Origin: an uncultured Bacteroidales bacterium
GTDB taxonomy: Bacteria; Bacteroidota; Bacteroidia; Bacteroidales; UBA932
Reading direction: 5' to 3'
Assembly: GCA_902488725.1 (NCBI GenBank)
Contig: CABTXO010000103.1
Coordinates: 1 to 6,392 of the forward strand
Length of the DNA: 6,392 nucleotides
A program made the translations under genes and the position numbers. This document shows, piece by piece, positions 1 through 6,056 of the stretch. How positions within the stretch are numbered: the stretch's first letter is position 1; the number at the start of each line of letters is the position of its first letter. The notes under the pieces were generated by a model, which made no database searches, was not told where the DNA came from, and saw only the letters and a program-made list of their open reading frames with translations.

Positions 1-26
1 TGAGCCAGGATCAAACTCTTCTTGGT
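1..26 (-). rRNA. rrs: 16S rRNA gene, 5' end only (partial)
   Basis: The reverse complement of positions 1-19 reads AGAGTTTGATCCTGGCTCA, the near-universal sequence at the 5' end of bacterial 16S rRNA (the 27F primer site). By alignment to the E. coli 5' end, mature nucleotide 1 falls near position 26, so only about 26 nt are present and the gene runs off the left edge. The contig probably breaks here because rRNA operons are repeated in the genome. The identity is certain; the exact mature end is inferred. Confidence 0.95.
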
Positions 27-166
27 ATAAAAATCTTATTCCTCAAAGCCTTCTCTCCCGGCATCCTTCGTTTCGATAAGAAATCAACGCTCTCGTTTAC
101 AATTTCTCGGTACTTGCTTGTACAATTCCTTCAATATTGTCAAGGATCTCGTTCCTGATGAAACGG
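27..166 (-). other. 16S rRNA precursor leader region
   Basis: This is the stretch between the predicted rRNA transcription start (near 164-166) and the mature 16S 5' end. It would be transcribed and then removed during rRNA maturation. It is AT-rich, has no credible reading frame, and contains two 8-bp palindromes, TTGTACAA at 118-125 and CAATATTG at 132-139. I could not confidently identify a boxA-type antitermination site. The RNase III pairing partner would lie beyond the 16S 3' end, outside the window. Confidence 0.6.
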
Positions 167-170
167 GCTG

Positions 171-201
171 CAAAGATAACCACTTTTTCCAAGATGGCAA
201 A
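171..201 (-). promoter_or_regulatory. rRNA operon promoter, Bacteroidota type
   Basis: Read on the minus strand, TTTG (positions 201-198) is followed by 19 bp and then TATCTTTG (178-171). This matches the Bacteroidota primary sigma factor pattern, a -33 TTTG and a -7 TAnnTTTG. It lies about 140 bp upstream of the mature 16S end and points into the rRNA gene. T-tracts on the plus strand just upstream (204-229) would serve as an AT-rich UP-like region. The match is seen directly; promoter activity is inferred. Confidence 0.85.
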
Positions 202-230
202 TATTTTGATTGTTTTTTCCGTTTTTTTTC
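202..230 (-). promoter_or_regulatory. Phased A-tracts (UP-like, possibly curved DNA) upstream of the rRNA promoter
   Basis: On the plus strand, T-tracts occupy 204-207 (T4), 213-218 (T6) and 222-229 (T8). Their centres lie near 205.5, 215.5 and 225.5, which is close to one helical turn apart. A further T5 at 184-188, inside the promoter spacer, is roughly in phase as well. On the minus strand these are A-tracts directly upstream of the -33 element, the position and composition of UP elements in strong rRNA promoters. Curvature and stimulation are inferred from the pattern. Confidence 0.55.
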
Positions 231-264
231 GAAATCGTCGGTCGGTGCCTCGATCCGGAGAATT

Positions 265-296
265 TTTGAGCAATTGTCATAATTTGATTATTTTTG
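265..296 (+). promoter_or_regulatory. Promoter of the mutL operon, Bacteroidota type
   Basis: TTTG at 265-268, a 20-bp spacer, then TATTTTTG at 289-296 fits the Bacteroidota TTTG / TAnnTTTG pattern on the plus strand. Transcription would begin near 302-304, giving a leader of about 20 nt before the ATG at 323. It is divergent from the rRNA promoter, with the two -33 elements about 65 bp apart. No other good match was seen before the downstream genes, so it may drive the whole operon. Confidence 0.75.
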
Positions 297-322
297 TAAG
301 TTGTGGTATCAAAGGACGGACT

Positions 323-628
323 ATGGGATTTTTTAATTTTCCTGGAGAACAGGATCACAGGACCTTCCACCACAAGCCGATCTATTACGACGAGCAGGAA
401 GAGGAGCTCCGCAAGACGTTCGGCCGGGTGGATGGCACTTGGGAAAAGGAAAGCCGGGACAAGGACGGGAACTATATTCCGGGATCCTACATCAAAGGTT
501 CCCTGCGGAACGGCAACTACGCACGCCGCAAGGGCGGGACGACGGCACAGCGGATCATCGGCCTGATCGGGCTGATCCTCTTTTCCATCGTCCTGATCTA
601 TCTCGTGAAATTCTATTCCCTGCTGTAA
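323..628 (+). CDS. Small membrane-anchored protein of unknown function, upstream of mutL
   Basis: This encodes 101 residues. The frame is open upstream to 137, but the ATG at 323 is preferred. It follows the predicted transcription start by about 20 nt, has an AAAGGA-like ribosome site at 311-316, and the sequence before it is AT-rich and not coding-like. The N-terminal 75 residues are polar and charged, with a PIYYDEQEEELRK segment (19-31) and a YIPGSYIKG segment (51-59). One hydrophobic helix (about 78-95) ends the protein, so it is probably a tail-anchored or single-pass membrane protein. I recall similar short proteins beside mutL in Bacteroidales, some of them annotated as a riboflavin synthase subunit without good reason; nothing here looks like that enzyme. 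Its stop overlaps the mutL start in TAATG, implying translational coupling. Function unknown. Confidence 0.8.
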   Translation: MGFFNFPGEQDHRTFHHKPIYYDEQEEELRKTFGRVDGTWEKESRDKDGNYIPGSYIKGSLRNGNYARRKGGTTAQRIIGLIGLILFSIVLIYLVKFYSLL

Positions 629-2442
629 TGGAGCTGCGAATCCTGCCCGGCAACATCGCGAACATGATCGCGGCCGGCGAGGTCGTGCAACGGCCCGCAT
701 CGGTGGTGAAGGAGTTGATGGAGAATTCCGTCGATGCCGGCGCCACCCAGGTGACGGTCGTGGTCACGGACTCCGGCAGGACCCTCATCCAGGTGATCGA
801 CGACGGGACGGGCATGAACCCCGACGATGCGGTGCTCTGCTTCGAGCGCCACGCCACGTCGAAGATCGCGACGGCGGAAGATCTCAACGAAATCCTGACC
901 TTCGGCTTCCGCGGCGAGGCCCTGGCGTCCATCGCGGCGGTCGCCGAGGTGACGCTGAAGACCCGCACACAGGAGGCTGAAACCGGGTGCAGGGTGGAAT
1001 ATGCCGCATCCGAGCACCGCACGACCGACGAGGCCGCTACGCCGAAGGGCACCAACGTCGCGGTCCGCAACCTGTTCTACAACGTGCCCGCGCGACGGAA
1101 ATTCCTGAAGTCGGACAACGTGGAGTTCCGGCATGTCGTGGAAGAATTCACGAAAGTCGCGCTCACCCGTCCGTCCGTCGGCTTCAGCCTGACCCACAAT
1201 GGCCGGGACATCTCTGTGCTGAGGCCGGCCAAATCCTTGAAATTCAGAATTCTGGACTTGCTCGGGTCTGCCGTCGCCGGGGATGTGGTGGACATCCGGG
1301 CGGAAACGTCGGTCGCCCGTCTTTCGGGTTTCGTCGGCCGTCCCGACACCGCGAAGAAGACCCTCGGCAACCAGTTCTTTTTCGTCAACGGACGCTATTT
1401 CCGGAGCCCGTACCTGCACAAGGCGGTGATGAAGGCGTACGAAGGGTATATTCCGGAAGGGGTCACCCCCTCCTATTTTCTCTACCTGGAGGTCTCTCCC
1501 CGCTCCATCGATGTGAACATCAGCCCGACGAAGTCCGAAGTGAAGTTCGAAGACGATTCCTTCATGTTCCAGCTGGTCTATGCGAGCATCAAGGAGACCC
1601 TCGGAAAAAACGCTTTCGCCGGGGGCATCGATTTCAACAATCCGGAAGCCAAGGACCTGCCGGTCCTCGGCAGCCATTTCGGTGCCTACAAGCCGGATGC
1701 GGCCCCGCAGGTGCCGATCGATCCGGACTACAATCCTTTCGCCTCCGTCCCTGCGCAGCCGCCGTTCGATTTTGGCGGGGAGGGTGCGCCCGCGAAGACG
1801 GGCGGCAGCCCGGGATATTCCGGCATGGTCGACAGGCGCCCGGATTACGGGAAACTCTTCGAAGACAAGGTGCTGCCGGCATCGCAGGTGCTCCTGGTCG
1901 GCGGAAAGTACATTCTGACGCCGGTACGGACGGGCCTCATGGTCGTGAACATCCGCCGGGCCCGCGAACGAATCCTCTACGACCGTGCGCTCGCCGCCCT
2001 GGTGCGCAACGACCATGTCACACAGGTGAACATGTTCCCCGTGAAGGTGCAGGTCGGGGTCGAGAACCGGACGGTCTTTGACGAACATGCGGAACTGCTC
2101 GCTTCCCTGGGCTTCGACATCACCCCCTTCGGCAATGACACCCTGGTCGTCAACGGGGTGCCGGAGGGATATTCCAGCGAGGAAGGCAAAGTCCGGACGA
2201 TGGTGGCGGACCTGCTCCTCATCCTTTCCGACGACAGCGCATCGCTCCCCGGGCGGATGGAGTCTTCCATGGCGGAGAAGTTCGCCATGCTGGGTTCCGT
2301 CAACGAGGCACCCGTCACGTCCCCGCAGGAGGCGCAGCACCTGCTGGACGCCCTGCTTTCCTGCGACAATTCCGAGATCACGGCCGGCGGCCGCAAGATC
2401 CTGACCCTCCTGAACCTCGATCAGGTGGATAAACTTTTCTGA
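628..2442 (+). CDS. mutL: DNA mismatch repair protein MutL
   Basis: 604 residues, near the usual family length (E. coli about 615). MutL links mismatch recognition by MutS to strand removal. The N-terminal GHKL ATPase is complete: KELMENSVDAGA with E29 and N33, DDGTGM at 58-63, RHATSKI at 74-80, FGFRGEAL at 92-99 and KGTNVAV at 140-146. The transducer domain follows, ending with DVNISPTKSEVKF, which holds the conserved ATP-contacting Lys. A Pro/Gly-rich linker spans about 340-415, then the dimerisation domain. The C-terminal nuclease motif, DQHA(X)2E(X)4E in endonuclease-type MutL, is replaced by NIRRARERILYD (441-452), so the Asp and His appear lost. The downstream metal-site motifs are also poor (AEKFAM at 549-554; no proline-containing motif after C579). 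The start ATG at 628 shares one base with the preceding stop; the frame is open further upstream but residues 1-30 match the true MutL N-terminus. Confidence 0.96.
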   Translation: MELRILPGNIANMIAAGEVVQRPASVVKELMENSVDAGATQVTVVVTDSGRTLIQVIDDGTGMNPDDAVLCFERHATSKIATAEDLNEILTFGFRGEALASIAAVAEVTLKTRTQEAETGCRVEYAASEHRTTDEAATPKGTNVAVRNLFYNVPARRKFLKSDNVEFRHVVEEFTKVALTRPSVGFSLTHNGRDISVLRPAKSLKFRILDLLGSAVAGDVVDIRAETSVARLSGFVGRPDTAKKTLGNQFFFVNGRYFRSPYLHKAVMKAYEGYIPEGVTPSYFLYLEVSPRSIDVNISPTKSEVKFEDDSFMFQLVYASIKETLGKNAFAGGIDFNNPEAKDLPVLGSHFGAYKPDAAPQVPIDPDYNPFASVPAQPPFDFGGEGAPAKTGGSPGYSGMVDRRPDYGKLFEDKVLPASQVLLVGGKYILTPVRTGLMVVNIRRARERILYDRALAALVRNDHVTQVNMFPVKVQVGVENRTVFDEHAELLASLGFDITPFGNDTLVVNGVPEGYSSEEGKVRTMVADLLLILSDDSASLPGRMESSMAEKFAMLGSVNEAPVTSPQEAQHLLDALLSCDNSEITAGGRKILTLLNLDQVDKLF

Positions 2443-2452
2443 AACGAACGAT

Positions 2453-3148
2453 ATGGCGCAATACTACGGCTATGACAATCAGAACAGCTGGTGGAACTCC
2501 ATCCCCCCTGTCACCCGGAACCTCCTCCTCATCAATGTGATCCTGTTTGCGGCGACGCTGTTCAAGCAGGACTTCATGACGGCGACCTTCGCCCTCTTCT
2601 ACCCGGCCTCCCATTTCTTCCGGTGGTGGCAGCCCGTGACGCACATGTTCATGCACGGCGGCTTCTGGCACATATTCTTCAACATGTACACCCTCTTCAT
2701 CTTCGGATCGGTGCTCGAACGCACCATCGGGACGAAGCGGTTCCTGTTGTTCTACTTCGTCACCGGGCTGGGCGCGGCCTTGATCCACACCGGCGTGGAG
2801 TTCGTGCAGGCGCAGCAGTATCTGGCGGCCGTCAGCGCCGGGGATTCTGCGGCGATGGCGCACTACACCGACTTGCTGCGCACCCCGACTCTCGGTGCTT
2901 CCGGGGCGATCTACGGGGTTTTGATCGGCTATGCGATGCTGTACCCGGATTCCGTGCTGACCCTGATCTTCCCGCCGATCCCGATGAAGGCGAAATGGTG
3001 GGTGCTGATTTTCATCGGCATCGAGCTGTTCACCGGCGTTACCGGGACGCTGGACGGGATCGCGCATTTCGCACATCTGGGCGGGGCGCTGTTCGGCTTC
3101 CTGCTGATTCTGTTCTGGAAGAAGACGGGTCAACTGTACCGGTATTGA
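2453..3148 (+). CDS. Rhomboid-family intramembrane serine protease
   Basis: 231 residues. Rhomboids cleave membrane proteins within the bilayer using a Ser-His dyad. The catalytic serine is S150 in GASGAIYG (148-155), and the catalytic histidine is H208 in AHFAHLGGALFG (204-215). The HGGFWHIFFN segment (68-77) supplies the family's conserved H and N residues that help form the oxyanion site. About six hydrophobic segments cover residues 24-37, 70-88, 96-112, 148-164, 182-200 and 204-223, which fits the six-helix core. A soluble loop of about 30 residues (116-145) before the serine helix is longer than in minimal rhomboids. It begins 10 bp after mutL and is probably co-transcribed. No substrate can be deduced. 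The active-site residues are intact, so it is likely an active protease rather than a pseudoprotease. Confidence 0.94.
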   Translation: MAQYYGYDNQNSWWNSIPPVTRNLLLINVILFAATLFKQDFMTATFALFYPASHFFRWWQPVTHMFMHGGFWHIFFNMYTLFIFGSVLERTIGTKRFLLFYFVTGLGAALIHTGVEFVQAQQYLAAVSAGDSAAMAHYTDLLRTPTLGASGAIYGVLIGYAMLYPDSVLTLIFPPIPMKAKWWVLIFIGIELFTGVTGTLDGIAHFAHLGGALFGFLLILFWKKTGQLYRY

Positions 3149-3163
3149 TTGCGGGGATTGCCA

Positions 3164-4267
3164 ATGAGACGGAACATGGAAAAGAAGCGGAAAAAGGGCA
3201 GCCTGCTGGTGGGGGTCACTTCCTGGGCGGTCATGCTGGCAGCGGCCGCATTGCTGTTGCTGAGCTATCTGGCGAACATCGTGAATCCGACGCCCGTCTG
3301 GTTCATGAGCCTGTTCGGCCTGCTGTTCATTCCCTTCTTCCTGCTGAATCTCTTCCTGCTGCTCTGGGCCCTGCTGCGACGGTCCGGTTCGCTGTGGATC
3401 CCGCTGCTGGCCTTGCTGCCGTCGCTGCTCTTCCTGGGACGCTACCATCAGTTCTCGTCGGGCGGGGAAGAAAAGTCGGAGGACTGCGTGAAGATCGTCA
3501 CGTACAATGTCGGCAACTTCTGCCAGGGCCGGACCTACAGCCCCGGCGGTCCGGAAGCCCTCCGCGCGACCATTGATTCCGTCGTGCAGTTCCTGCGTGC
3601 GGCCGATCCGGACATCGTGTGTCTGCAGGAAGCCTTCTTCTTCAAGGAATATGACATCGCGTCCTTGATGGAGCGGGTGTTCCCGGAATATGATGCCGGC
3701 TACTACATGTATCCCCCCTCCGGCGGAAGCCACGGGAACGTGACCCTGAGCCGTTTCCCGATCGTCGGGAAGGGGCACTTCGATTTCGAGAAGAGCGGCA
3801 ACCAGGCCATCTACACCGACATCCGGATCCATGCCTCCCGGCTGCGGATCTACAACTGCCATTTCGAGAGCTACAACATCTCTCTGCCGCATCTGGCCCG
3901 CTCGCTGGGCCGGGACAGCACGATCGTCCGGGAAACGGAGTACAAGTTCAAGCGCTCGATCGCCCGCAGGCCGCAGCAGGTGGACCTGGTCATGAAAGAC
4001 ATCGAGGCCTGTCCGATCGAGACCCTGGTCGCCGGGGACTTCAACGACACCCCGATGTCCTACACCTACCACCGGTTGCGGAAGAACCGGAGCGACAGCT
4101 TCGTCGAAGCCGGCAAAGGCTTCGGCGCAACCTATTCCATGCTCTGGCCGCTCATCCGCATCGACTACATCCTGTATCCTTCGCGCTTCGGCGCCGTGTC
4201 CAGCCGGGTGGTCCGCAAGAAATTTTCCGACCACTACCCGGTTGTGGCTGAAATCAATGTACGCTAG
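3164..4267 (+). CDS. Membrane-anchored endonuclease/exonuclease/phosphatase (EEP) family protein
   Basis: 367 residues from the ATG at 3164; an in-frame ATG at 3176 (MEKKRKKG) is equally possible and would give 363. A basic N-terminus is followed by three hydrophobic segments (about 14-36, 46-71, 77-92), then the EEP domain from about 105 to the end. The metal-dependent active site is complete: TYNVGN with N115, CLQEAF with E156, AGDFNDTP with D292 and N294, RIDYIL with D334, and FSDH with D356 and H357. Family members hydrolyse phosphodiester or phosphomonoester bonds in nucleic acids, inositol phosphates or lipids. With this membrane anchor the domain probably sits on one face of the inner membrane; the substrate cannot be told. 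It follows the rhomboid gene by 15 bp, and I recall rhomboid-EEP neighbours as common in Bacteroidales, so a linked membrane role is possible but unproven. Confidence 0.9.
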   Translation: MRRNMEKKRKKGSLLVGVTSWAVMLAAAALLLLSYLANIVNPTPVWFMSLFGLLFIPFFLLNLFLLLWALLRRSGSLWIPLLALLPSLLFLGRYHQFSSGGEEKSEDCVKIVTYNVGNFCQGRTYSPGGPEALRATIDSVVQFLRAADPDIVCLQEAFFFKEYDIASLMERVFPEYDAGYYMYPPSGGSHGNVTLSRFPIVGKGHFDFEKSGNQAIYTDIRIHASRLRIYNCHFESYNISLPHLARSLGRDSTIVRETEYKFKRSIARRPQQVDLVMKDIEACPIETLVAGDFNDTPMSYTYHRLRKNRSDSFVEAGKGFGATYSMLWPLIRIDYILYPSRFGAVSSRVVRKKFSDHYPVVAEINVR

Positions 4268-4288
4268 CATCTTGCCATATTCCTGAAT

Positions 4289-4918
4289 ATGAAGAAACCG
4301 CTGAATGAAATTCTTTCCGAGACCCTGTCCGTCCTGCGGGACGGGGGTACCATCCTGTACCCGACCGACACGGTGTGGGGACTCGGCTGCGACGCCACCG
4401 ATCCGGCCGCCGTGGCGAAAATCTATGCGATCAAGCATCGGTCCGACAGCAAATCCCTGGTGCTGCTGGCTTCCGACATGGACATGATCGCCAAGTACAT
4501 CAAGGTCATCCCGCAGATGGCCATCGAACTCGTGGAGGTGAACGACCGGCCCATGACGTTGATCTATCCGGACGCGATCACCCATCCGCGTCCGGAGGAC
4601 CCCGCCGCCGAAGTTCCGAAGGCGGACCGGTACCATCTGGCCTGGAACGCAGTCGCCGCGGACGGGACGGTGGGAATCCGGATTCCGATGATGGAGTTCT
4701 GCCGCCGGCTGATCTTCAAGCTGGGGCGCCCGATCGTCTCTACGTCCGCCAACCTCTCCGGTGAACCGACCCCGAAGACATACGCCGATATTCCGGAAGC
4801 CATCCGTTCCGCGGTCGACTACGTCGTAGATCCCGCCCTCGAATCCGGTGCCACAGGACTGGCCTCCCAGATCATCAAGATCGGCCTGGACGGGGCGGTT
4901 CAGATCATTCGCGCCTGA
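4289..4918 (+). CDS. tsaC: L-threonylcarbamoyladenylate synthase (TsaC/Sua5/YrdC family)
   Basis: 209 residues, the short TsaC/YwlC form without the extra Sua5 domain. The enzyme makes threonylcarbamoyl-AMP from threonine, bicarbonate and ATP, the first step of the t6A modification at position 37 of ANN-decoding tRNAs. Visible motifs are YPTDTVWGLGCDA (24-36), KHRSDSKSLVLL (49-60, the basic nucleotide-binding stretch), RPMTLIYP (87-94), VGIRIP (128-133) and STSANLSGEP (151-160). Residues about 99-118 form a charged, proline-containing stretch that seems longer than in the related proteins I remember, where the equivalent loop is short; this is probably a surface insertion. The gene starts 21 bp after the EEP stop and is the last of the operon. 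Downstream lies the left REP hairpin, then the convergent RAYT gene. Confidence 0.94.
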   Translation: MKKPLNEILSETLSVLRDGGTILYPTDTVWGLGCDATDPAAVAKIYAIKHRSDSKSLVLLASDMDMIAKYIKVIPQMAIELVEVNDRPMTLIYPDAITHPRPEDPAAEVPKADRYHLAWNAVAADGTVGIRIPMMEFCRRLIFKLGRPIVSTSANLSGEPTPKTYADIPEAIRSAVDYVVDPALESGATGLASQIIKIGLDGAVQIIRA

Positions 4919-4940
4919 GCCCCGCACCGGCGCCTTTCTG

Positions 4941-4972
4941 TACAAGGGTGGTACTTTGGTGCCACCCTTGTA
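4941..4972. repeat. REP-like palindrome, left copy
   Basis: The sequence acaagggtggtac, a tttg loop, then gtgccacccttgt forms a 13-bp stem with a single G-U pair; a flanking T-A pair extends it to 14 bp (4941-4972). It lies between the convergent ends of tsaC and the RAYT gene. It shares 28 of 30 bases with the copy at 6061-6090. There is no T-tract on either side, so it does not look like a classical intrinsic terminator, although the hairpin may still protect or end both transcripts. Confidence 0.85.
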
Positions 4973-4998
4973 GAATGAATATGCTGACCGTCAAAAGA

Positions 4999-5937
4999 TT
5001 ACAAGAACGGATCCTTTTTCTCCTCAAAATAGTGGAGATATTTCCGGATTTGCCTGGCCGATGCGCGGGTGGTCTGCCTGAGCCGCTCGAACAGTGCTCG
5101 TTTTTGCTCGTCCGGGTACACGATGACTTCCTTGACGTGGCATATCCCTTCCTTGAACAAAGCTCTGCTTATTTCTGAATATGCCGTATCCGGTTCGACA
5201 GAATAGTCTTCGCGGATTTCGTACTCATCCCCGGTATTGCTGTTGAAGTTGCCGATCATGTTCCGGTAGGAGCCGTAGAAGGCGATGAGCGCAGGATAGT
5301 CGATGGGAGAGTAGGTGTAAAGAATATGGTCGGTCAACTGGTTCCGCTCCTTCTGTGACAATCCCGCAAACAACCTTTTCAAGATTCCGTACCCGAGGTA
5401 TTCCCCGTCGGCATGGTGGCGCGTCACTTCGTCCAAGGCGAGCAACAGCCGTGCGGATGCCTTCGAGCGGACAATCTTTTCTGAATAGGGGTTCGGCGTC
5501 CGCGCATAGGAAAGCAGGTTCCAGCGGAAATCTTCGCATCGGGGCACCAGTTTCTTCTCGACAGCATTGTTGTAGTTGTAGGCAAGGCAGGTCCGCTTCT
5601 TCTTGTCCCCATGCTTCACGGACCGCCCGAAGCGTTTTTCGAACAGAGGTCCCTTTCTGCCGATTTCTGCGTTGAACAGCCTCGTAAAAGTCGAAATGAC
5701 ACTGATTTCGAAAGAAGCGAGTTGTCGGGGATTGTCCGGCACCACCACGCTGTGCAGATGGTCGGGCATCGGATGGACCCCCAGCACCATGACACCGAAC
5801 CACTTTGCTTTCACGGAAAAGAGGGTCAGATAGACCAGCAGGTCGAAGGATGAATAGAAAATGATGACGCGATGAATCGTACGGTGATAGACGTGTTGAA
5901 TATCACCCTTGAAGAATTTCTGTCTCCTCCTTCCCAT
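4999..5937 (-). CDS. REP-associated tyrosine transposase (RAYT), Y1/HUH family
   Basis: 312 residues. The Y1 transposase domain covers about residues 10-140. HVYHRTIHR (15-23) is its first strand, and MPDHLH (57-62) holds the HUH metal-binding pair H60 and H62. PLFEKRFGRSVKHG (97-110) matches the family's LFQ(K/R)RF region. AYNYNNAV (119-126) corresponds to the YIxxNPV motif, which makes Y120 the likely nucleophile that attaches to the DNA 5' end. The remaining 170 residues are not part of the minimal IS200 enzyme. They end in a basic helix-turn-helix-like segment (about 285-303, RLRQTTRASARQIRKYLH), which may bind the REP hairpins. HUH and Tyr are intact and there is no frameshift, so the gene appears functional. 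It is convergent with tsaC and has the same direction as rsmE. The start MGRRRQKFF at 5937 fits the family's basic N-terminus. Confidence 0.9.
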   Translation of the reverse strand: MGRRRQKFFKGDIQHVYHRTIHRVIIFYSSFDLLVYLTLFSVKAKWFGVMVLGVHPMPDHLHSVVVPDNPRQLASFEISVISTFTRLFNAEIGRKGPLFEKRFGRSVKHGDKKKRTCLAYNYNNAVEKKLVPRCEDFRWNLLSYARTPNPYSEKIVRSKASARLLLALDEVTRHHADGEYLGYGILKRLFAGLSQKERNQLTDHILYTYSPIDYPALIAFYGSYRNMIGNFNSNTGDEYEIREDYSVEPDTAYSEISRALFKEGICHVKEVIVYPDEQKRALFERLRQTTRASARQIRKYLHYFEEKKDPFL

Positions 5938-5969
5938 GGCTTTCCCTTCTGTTTAAATTCAGGTTTTCA

Positions 5970-6001
5970 CAAAGGTCGGGTTTTCTTCCGGGAAAAGCCA
6001 A
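5970..6001 (-). promoter_or_regulatory. Possible weak promoter for the RAYT gene
   Basis: On the minus strand TTG (6001-5999), a 21-bp spacer and GACCTTTG (5977-5970) resemble the Bacteroidota promoter, with one mismatch in TAnnTTTG (GA for TA). It would start transcription about 30 nt before the RAYT start codon. It is the best match in the 119-bp gap between rsmE and the RAYT gene. Low expression would fit a RAYT, but this is a weak match. Confidence 0.35.
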
Positions 6002-6056
6002 TATTTCTGAAGTTTCCGAAAACGATATTACAACTATCTGATTATCAGTGCTAAAA

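Noticed and set aside
137..322. Upstream extension of the first plus-strand gene (62 extra residues)
   Set aside because: The stretch is AT-rich, covers both divergent promoters and lies upstream of the predicted transcription start; the ATG at 323 has a ribosome site and begins the plausible protein.
613..2340. Minus-strand open frame of 575 codons opposite mutL
   Set aside because: Antisense shadow of mutL; rich in Arg, His, Gly and Asp, without a recognisable domain.
2378..4945. Very long minus-strand open frame of 855 codons
   Set aside because: It is a shadow of the rhomboid, EEP and tsaC genes, caused by their high GC third positions; its translation is low-complexity and rich in Gln, Arg, Gly and Asp, and the plus-strand frames contain clear family motifs.
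4951..4959. TACTTTG inside the REP loops (also at 6070-6076) as a -7 promoter element
   Set aside because: One base short of TAnnTTTG and placed in the hairpin loop; no supporting -33 element at the right distance was seen.
5904..5911. CACCCTTG in the RAYT 5' coding region as a third REP copy
   Set aside because: Only 8 bases match one arm, there is no second arm, and the bases encode the ordinary FKGD region near the N-terminus of the enzyme.
6020..6056. Possible small operator CTGATtATCAG near 6038-6048
   Set aside because: Five-base arms in AT-rich DNA are expected by chance, and no regulator gene is nearby.
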